Positions 8,224 through 12,879 of a DNA stretch of 12,879 bases are shown one piece after another. The DNA comes from Phoronis ovalis (lineage: Eukaryota > Phoronida > Phoronidae), in NCBI GenBank assembly GCA_028565635.1, contig JAOXYB010041993.1, positions 1-12,879 on the forward strand. Direction: 5' to 3'. Numbering within the stretch: the stretch's first letter is position 1; each line of letters opens with the position of its first letter. The notes under the pieces are model-generated. The model ran no database searches. It saw only the letters and a list, made by a program, of their open reading frames with translations, and was not told the origin of the DNA. A program made the position numbers and the translations under genes.

Positions 8224-8402
8224 GTTTAAAAAAAATTAATTTATACACTTTTCCTGTCATTTTTGACAATACACCAGGACTTATAACTAAAATGCTACAA
8301 TAACATGGTAATATGGGATCCAACACCTGGGACATAACAAAGACTTTAGCCTGCCGTAAATGTTTAGAAACACTGGCCTGAATGTGTATGTTGTGACAGG
8401 CA

Positions 8403-8770
8403 AGTTATCAAAACTAAACAACATCAGACCTACCTAACCAGCGTAGACTCGAACCGTCAATTCACACTCGCGCACCTGTTTCCTACCATTCTAACCTCTT
8501 TTCCGGGTTTCGCATCGAAATTCCTGCTACTTGAACCGTCGTTTCCAGGAACTCCTACAGATTTCTGGAGACTCGGACCTGCTGTTCGACAAGTGTTTGA
8601 GTCTCCGGAAACCTGTACGAGTCTACGGAAACGACGGTTCGAGTAGCAGGAATATCGGTGCGAAACCCGGAAAAAGGGTTCGAATGGTAAGAACCAGGTG
8701 CGCGAGTGCAGAGTGATGGTTCGAATATACGCTGGTTAGGTAGGTCTGATGTTGTTTAGTTTTGATAACT
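8403..8770. repeat. Near-symmetric 368-base hairpin (foldback) element
   Basis: Two arms of equal length (8403-8574 and 8599-8770, 172 bases each) are inverted copies with limited mismatches around a 24-base loop. The outer ends AGTTATCAAAACTAAACAAC are perfect. The arms are clearly richer in GC and CpG than the surrounding DNA. The right arm carries GGTTCGA at 8636, 8677 and 8718, exactly 41 bases apart, showing a degenerate 41-base internal repeat. No target duplication or coding capacity is evident. It is probably a foldback MITE of unknown family; a transcript would fold into one long hairpin. Confidence 0.85.
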
Positions 8771-9393
8771 CTTATTAAATAACATATTACTAGCTGCTGA
8801 TGTATTTTAAAAGCATGTTTTAAATACATAACGGTAAAAACAGGAATTAAATTTAACTTTGTCATGCACAATGCACTTAAAAGGTAATAATAATTATTTC
8901 ATAATCGCAAGAGCAATTTTAATAGGTTAATGCTTTAGTTTGCAGCTGTCTAACTGCAGTGTAAACTGTATAAATTATGTTCACGAATACAATTTTTGTA
9001 CTCTCAACTTTATACATGATACTTGTTTGCTATGGCATGGCTTGACGATATTAATATTTTATCAAAAGGTTAATTTAGATTATTGCTAAAGTTATTACAG
9101 CTGTATTGGGTAAAGGATCCCTTTTAGAATTACAGCATTTTAAAATTTTATTCAAAGAAAGACTGCTTTGCATTTGCTAGTGCGTGTAGTCTATCATATG
9201 AAATAGTATACTTCTGAAGGAATATGCTTTAACTCGTTATGTACCAAAACTAAAAAAATGCATATAATGTATTATGAATTTATTAATATTATAATTATAA
9301 ATTTGATCTACAAAAATTCTGGTTGATACTTTACTTACAAAAAACAGTCGCATACACTTATGAAACTTTCTACCAATATTTTCTGGAGCTCAG
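8771..9393. other. Intergenic AT-rich stretch, nothing recognised
   Basis: No open frame, splice-flanked segment or clear repeat was recognised. It separates the hairpin element from a doubtful exon-like piece at 9394. Confidence 0.6.
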
Positions 9394-9485
9394 AGATTTA
9401 TATATGTTGCCAGGAATGAAGATAACATTGCTCGGAGAATGAATGTGGGAGAGCAATATGACCTTCATGAATGGCAATACCAGAG
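9394..9485 (+). other. Doubtful exon-like segment, unrecognised protein
   Basis: An open stretch between GAGCTCAG (acceptor-like) and CAGAGGTAAAC (donor-like) encodes RFIYVARNEDNIARRMN then VGEQYDLHEWQYQR. The hydrophobic-strand-plus-R beginning recalls the FIYVxRNP motif of P-loop sulfotransferases, but the rest does not follow that family. Without splicing it stops immediately after at TAA. It does not splice in frame to the other + strand candidate at 10304. It may be an exon of an unseen gene, a pseudogene piece or chance. Confidence 0.2.
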
Positions 9486-10205
9486 GTAAACGTAATATTT
9501 AAAGAGGTGTGCCAAGAAATATAAATGTCGGCAACATAAAAAAATATTAAATACAGACTATAAAATAAATGACTGGATGAGTTTTAAGAATTAACTGAAT
9601 AATAAATGTAAAATGTTCCTAGTTTTGCTGTTATTTGACTAGATAAAAAATAAAATATTCAGTGCATGGAATACCAGTATCATTTACCTTTAAATGTAAA
9701 CGGTGCAAAAGTTATTGTAGCAATAATTTAGTAACGAAGAAAAACACAAATTCCTAAATCACAAATTATTGAAGATGAACTATATACATTATACATATTA
9801 TTCATGATGTATAATAAGGAGTGTTTACAGCAAACATTCATTTGTTCACAGCCATCTCTAAGCTAATCGGTGGCTTATTACTATATGTAGATGCCAGTAG
9901 TTGTTATGTCATAAAAACCTAAATCAAGGGCATTGTATCACATACCATAGGGTCACACTTCATAGCAACAGTAGTAATACAAAGGACTGTCATCACAGAA
10001 CAATTTCAAGCAAACAAACTATTAGCATGGATTAGGTGGCATAGCAAAACAAATCCACATATTCCACATTAACAACCACACATTCTCTATGCTATTCATT
10101 GACAAAACACTGGATTTGATTGAGTTTCTTACCATTAACATCACCTACAGCATGTTAACTAACATAATCTAGCAGTACTGGCTTCATCACAACACAAGAC
10201 ACCTG
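9486..10205. other. Non-coding stretch between the convergent genes
   Basis: AT-rich sequence without an extended open frame on either strand or recognisable repeat. It probably includes the intergenic space downstream of the minus-strand acyltransferase gene. Confidence 0.5.
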
Positions 10206-10211
10206 TTTATT
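10206..10211 (-). terminator. Candidate poly(A) signal AATAAA of the minus-strand DHHC gene
   Basis: On the minus strand AATAAA occurs here, about 460 bases beyond the stop codon at 10674-10672. It would end a 3' UTR of ordinary length. Other TTTATT hexamers lie further left, so the choice is tentative. Confidence 0.3.
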
Positions 10212-10671
10212 TTATATTGCCTGCAGGTTTTGTAATCTTCTTTAGACAGTGCTGATAACTATATGGTTGTGTTAGTAATATCAGACATTGACATATCTTA
10301 CAGGAACCACTGATATAACACCGGTGTTTCTTAGCAAATGTGAACACTATATAAAGGGTTCCTTTCATTGGAATTACTGTAATAAATGTAAGGTAAGTTT
10401 TATAATTAATACACACAGCATTCAAGTAATTTCTATTTTAAATCAACTATGCATGCAAAAACGTACAAATGAGCACATTTCTAAAGCATTATTGTAACAA
10501 AATGCTATCAAACACTTTCATAGTACAAAAAACATTTTAATATTATTGAAGGTTACAATAACACCATTTTTATCAACTACCTATATACAAAAACATGAGA
10601 TACATTAAAACATAAAACATTTTCAATTTGTGAGTTTCCTGCTTTGTACACATATAAATTGTCATATTAAA
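10212..10671 (-). other. Probable 3' UTR of the minus-strand DHHC gene
   Basis: This is the sequence between the stop codon and the nearest AATAAA on the minus strand. It contains one splice-flanked open segment on the + strand (10304-10392), listed separately. No other structure was seen. Confidence 0.4.
10304..10392 (+). other. Doubtful 89-base exon with good splice sites, unrecognised
   Basis: The acceptor is ATATCTTACAG and the donor AAGGTAAGT, both close to consensus. In the one open frame (entering in phase 1, leaving in phase 0) it reads TTDITPVFLSKCEHYIKGSF then HWNYCNKCK, with a CxxC that could belong to a zinc ribbon. The minus strand over the same bases is also open and also has an acceptor-like TTATTACAG and a GTAAGA donor, so the strand is uncertain. 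No partner exon was found. It could be an exon of a nested gene, or chance. Confidence 0.25.
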
Positions 10672-10866
10672 TTACACAACATTAACTTGCATAAATTCTA
10701 CTTCTTCAGCTGTCAAAGGCCTGATCATATAAAAGAACTCCATCACGTTTTTAACCAGGCCTCTATTAAATGGGTTGTAAAACTTCCCCTTTCCGTCCTG
10801 CAGATATTTATATCGTTTACAGTTGATCCGTTCATTTGTTGTGAGATTAATGGTTGCATGGAAAAC
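10672..10866 (-). CDS. DHHC acyltransferase terminal exon: TTxE and PaCCT motifs, stop
   Basis: The minus-strand acceptor is TTTTTGTATTGTAG and the start is phase 0. The 64 codons begin VFHATINLTTNERINCKRYK, continue through NPFNRGLVKNVMEFFYM and end with an acidic tail (LTAEEVEF). The TTxE motif and the Asn-Pro-Phe...Gly...Asn...Phe pattern are where family members have them after the last helix. The tail after the PaCCT motif is short, about 20 residues. The plus-strand frame 10630-10893 is antisense to it. Confidence 0.78.
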   Translation of the reverse strand, partial: VFHATINLTTNERINCKRYKYLQDGKGKFYNPFNRGLVKNVMEFFYMIRPLTAEEVEFMQVNVV

Positions 10867-12505
10867 CTACAATACAAAAACATCACACTATGAAACTGAA
10901 AGAGTGGCAGTTATCTTTTCACTCTTTAGAAATAAATATATTGCATCTCAAAATTTAATACTTCTAGTACTTCCCAGAGACATATTCAAAGTGTACATCC
11001 CAATTACATTTTTGGCAGCTTAATCTAAAATAAAGCAAGATTCAAGATTTTAATGAAATAATGTCGTGACGATTATCCTTGTGTTCACCTGACCATAAAT
11101 TAAGCATTAGATGAAAAATTAAATACCATGTATGACTGTCCCACATAACTTATTATATATATATATATGATACCACGCACAGTATTGCCATAGAGATATT
11201 TGTCCTATTTTAATTTCCCCTGTCACCATTTTATAATAAAATAAAAGGTAAGGCCTAAACAAAAACAGGCGTGTTTCAGGGAACAGGCTGAACAATATTA
11301 GGTAGGGTAGGTAGGGATTTTTTTTTTTTACTGTTTTTTCAACCATAGTGTGAGGCCTTGGTTCTATATGGGTTCTGGCGGCTGCTCTGTGTGCAAGTCG
11401 CAAGTCTGGTCATCTTCCCCGTCGCACATTATTTTAATATATTTGGTACCGAATGGTGACATCACCTCTCATGTGGCAATCTTGTACATATCATCTTTTT
11501 GGGAAACTGTAATTGTCCATGGTCCCTTTGGATTTGACACCAGTGATAACGCCCTGTACGAGTTTGCTGTACAAGAATATTCGTCTTCGAATGTAGAAGA
11601 GGCATCGAATGACTTTAAATTCTCTAATCTCTTGTGTGGAATGGTTTTGCAAGATCTTCGTATTACTGAGGACGTTTCCCCGCTGGTTGGTTTCCTTGGG
11701 TAGAAACGCCTGCCATCCTAATATTCTCGTGATGGCTTGGAATACATGTCCAATTTTAAATGCTTGACTAAGCAGATGGCAACATGAGATTAATCAAAGT
11801 GATTTCTATCGTAAAATCAGGTAGGAAGGGTAAGTTTTAAGATGTGTGAATGAAATTTTCACGAAATTCTTTTATTAATTAATGAACTGGTTGCTGAAAG
11901 CATATGACAGAGCTTTTAAGCTGCAATAAAATAATTGGCTAGGTAGGGTTGGGTTCCCTGAAACACACATTTTTTTTTTTAGGCCTAAACAACTTGATGA
12001 GCAAAATGTCCTAAGGTGGCTTCAAAATGTTGTTACTGTACCAAGAAAAACAGTGCTCATACGCTAATTCTGCTACAAGACTGACAATATTTTGAATATT
12101 GCCTTACACATCAATTCACTGATTTAATTGAGCATATTTTTATCTGTCTAATCCGTATGATACACTGGCTAAGTAAGGTGTCCTTAGCTCCATGTGTTGA
12201 TATTTCCATAAATAAAAATGTTTTGAAAACTGATACAGATTTACCAAAAAGAGTTACTGCTGAGCATTTAGGTGAAATTATGAGCAAGCATACAGCTGCA
12301 TGTACCCTATGCTTCGATTTCAGCACTTACTGTATATCCACTAACTATACAAGCAATTACTTCAAAGATAACCTGAAGAGCAAACCCGGCAGCATAATTC
12401 CAGCTCCATAACCAGTTTTCAATATAGCACCAAGTATATAAGGCTAATGTTATTGCACATAGGCCAGTTAAAGCAGTACTAACTGAGAATATGAGAAAAG
12501 AAGTC
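10672..12505 (-). CDS. DHHC-type protein S-acyltransferase, last two recognised exons, 5' part missing
   Basis: The exons are 12505-12331 and 10866-10672 on the minus strand, joined in phase 0 across a 1,464-base GT-AG intron, giving about 122 residues ending at TAA. Two hydrophobic helices are followed by the TTxE motif (NLTTNER) and a PaCCT-like C-terminal motif (NPFNRGLVKNVMEFF, with the Asn and aromatic residues). This order of TM3, TM4, TTxE and PaCCT is diagnostic of the DHHC palmitoyltransferase family. The TTNERxNxxRYK wording is closest in my memory to the ankyrin-repeat ZDHHC17/13 branch and plant TIP1, but that is only an impression. The catalytic cysteine-rich DHHC domain is not in the window and must be encoded further right. 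Such enzymes attach palmitate to cysteines of membrane-associated proteins at the Golgi, ER or plasma membrane. The gene converges with MFSD8. Confidence 0.75.
11251..11986. mobile_element. Element with AGGCCTAAA...GTGTTTCAGGGAAC inverted ends
   Basis: The left end (11251-11284) reads AGGCCTAAACAAAAACAGGC then GTGTTTCAGGGAAC. The complement of the right end (11986-11953) reads AGGCCTAAA, an A-run, then TGTGTGTTTCAGGGAAC, a match of about 34 bases with few differences. Both ends are followed inward by TAGGTAGGGT or its complement. No target duplication is clear, so the exact borders and class are uncertain. The core (about 11350-11720) has about 45% GC, unlike the AT-rich surroundings. Confidence 0.55.
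11367..11717 (-). pseudogene. Coding-like cargo inside the inverted-repeat element, interrupted, unrecognised
   Basis: On the minus strand a frame is open from 11717 to 11472 (82 codons), stops at TGA (11471-11469) and continues open for 34 codons to TAG (11366-11364). The reading is hydrophilic and protein-like (contains RKPTSGETSSVIRRSCK, PHKRLENLKSFDASSTFEDE and, after the stop, CDGEDDQTC). The plus strand is open for 117 codons over almost the same bases (11350-11703), so the strand is not settled. GC content near 45% supports former coding. No family is recognised. It could be a captured gene fragment, a decayed transposon protein or an exon ending at the TGA. Confidence 0.3.
12331..12505 (-). 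CDS. DHHC acyltransferase exon: helices 3 and 4
   Basis: On the minus strand the acceptor is TTGGTTTTATTCCAG and the donor ACAGTAAGT, both excellent. The exon is 175 bases, entering in phase 1 and leaving in phase 0. It encodes TSFLIFSVSTALTGLCAIT running into ALYTW (helix 3), a short loop CYIENWLWSW, and a second helix (AAGFALQVIFEVIACIVSG). Two helices in this spacing just before the TTxE motif fit the C-terminal membrane half of a DHHC enzyme. Plus-strand frames over these bases are shadows. Confidence 0.72.
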
Positions 12506-12879
12506 CTGGAATAAAACCAAACATTTGTAGGAACAAATTTATAATTTGGCTGTAATGATGTTGGCTTCTTGTGTTGGCGTGCAGATCTTTGTAGCTACAG
12601 TTTGACAAGTACAGTTTTACTGTATGTAGTAATGATAATAGGTTTATCTCTCATTACTATTAGTTAAAATAAATTGTTTAAAATGTTTTCTCGTTATTAA
12701 TGGAGTTATTTTTTTCATCTATCAGTATGTTATAAATTTTTTTGAAAATGCTGCTGGTACCCAAAAAGTAAAATCTATGCTTTAAGTTTTGTAAACATCA
12801 TAATTTACGGTAATTCTTCTCAAATTCGTACAAAAATAAAATAATTATTTTTTTTAATTTTGGGGGGTGTACGAAATTT
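12506..12879 (-). other. Upstream intron of the DHHC gene
   Basis: AT-rich sequence upstream (on the minus strand) of the helix 3-4 exon, with T-runs and no exon-like segment. No DHHC cysteine-rich motif could be found in any minus-strand frame here. Confidence 0.6.

Larger units (their letters stand above)
7436..8402 (+). other. MFSD8 3' UTR and downstream flank
   Basis: AT-rich non-coding sequence after the stop. No canonical AATAAA on the + strand was found before the hairpin element; the best poly(A) signals are variant ATTAAA at 8192-8197 and 8218-8223, which would give a 3' UTR of roughly 0.8 kb. An open frame at 7719-7916 lies inside this UTR and is discussed separately. Confidence 0.5.
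10867..12330 (-). other. Intron of the DHHC gene with an inserted element
   Basis: The intron holds the inverted-repeat element 11251-11986 with its coding-like core. The rest (10867-11250 and 11987-12330) is AT-rich, with a short TA run near 11153-11168. No further DHHC exon was recognised, and none is needed because the flanking phases match. Confidence 0.65.

Noticed and set aside
8600-8735. tRNA gene suggested by GGTTCGA motifs
   Set aside because: No cloverleaf, anticodon arm or A box could be assembled around any of the three motifs; they follow a 41-base repeat instead.
8531-8871. Open frames on both strands in and beside the hairpin element
   Set aside because: The frames follow from the GC-rich inverted arms; one mirrors the other and neither has a gene-like context.
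10630-11023. Plus-strand open frames of 87 and 66 codons
   Set aside because: The first is antisense to the DHHC terminal exon, which has the recognised motifs; the second lies mostly in intron.
11153-11168. TA dinucleotide run
   Set aside because: It is too short to be more than an ordinary microsatellite; the similar run near 6484-6512 was judged the same way.
12111-12411. Open frames on both strands near the right end
   Set aside because: The plus-strand one is antisense to the helix 3-4 exon; the minus-strand one lies in the intron downstream of its donor.

Overview
The window is eukaryotic and comes from an animal. It is AT-rich, its genes are split by GT-AG introns of a few hundred to about 1,450 bases, and its introns are full of short non-autonomous transposons and foldback repeats. 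The insertion density and intron sizes suggest an invertebrate, but the sequence alone does not fix the phylum. Nothing bacterial or viral was seen.

Left and centre (1356-7435, + strand): the 3' two thirds of an MFSD8/CLN7 gene, a lysosomal major-facilitator membrane protein. Eight exon positions run from about transmembrane helix 4/5 to the stop codon. Splice sites and phases agree throughout; with one copy of the doubled exon included, the reading frame stays open for about 360 residues. The 5' exons lie left of the window. The standout feature is that the exon for helix 6 exists twice in tandem (1854-2069 and 2332-2541). Both copies have the same phases and about 54% amino-acid identity over their first 54 residues, as expected for mutually exclusive alternative exons giving two transporter isoforms.

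The MFSD8 introns carry several mobile or repeat elements. Two copies of one short DNA transposon (2619-3096 and 3791-4278; long terminal inverted repeats, perfect 9-base target duplications) lie in opposite orientation on either side of the 103-base exon 3429-3531. There is also a tandem-repeat element (5403-5861) and a 590-base foldback (6593-7183).

Downstream (7436-10205): the MFSD8 3' UTR with weak poly(A) signals, then a near-symmetric 368-base hairpin element (8403-8770) carrying a GGTTCGA motif at exact 41-base spacing, then mostly featureless AT-rich sequence with one or two doubtful exons.

Right (10206-12505, - strand): the last two recognisable exons of a DHHC-type protein S-acyltransferase. 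They encode helices 3-4, the TTxE motif and the PaCCT-like C-terminal motif. The catalytic DHHC exon would lie right of the window. This gene and MFSD8 converge tail to tail. Its intron (10867-12330) contains an element with short inverted repeats (11251-11986) around a GC-richer, coding-like segment of unknown identity.

No functional cooperation between the two genes is implied by the sequence. Both encode polytopic membrane proteins and are probably neighbours by chance.
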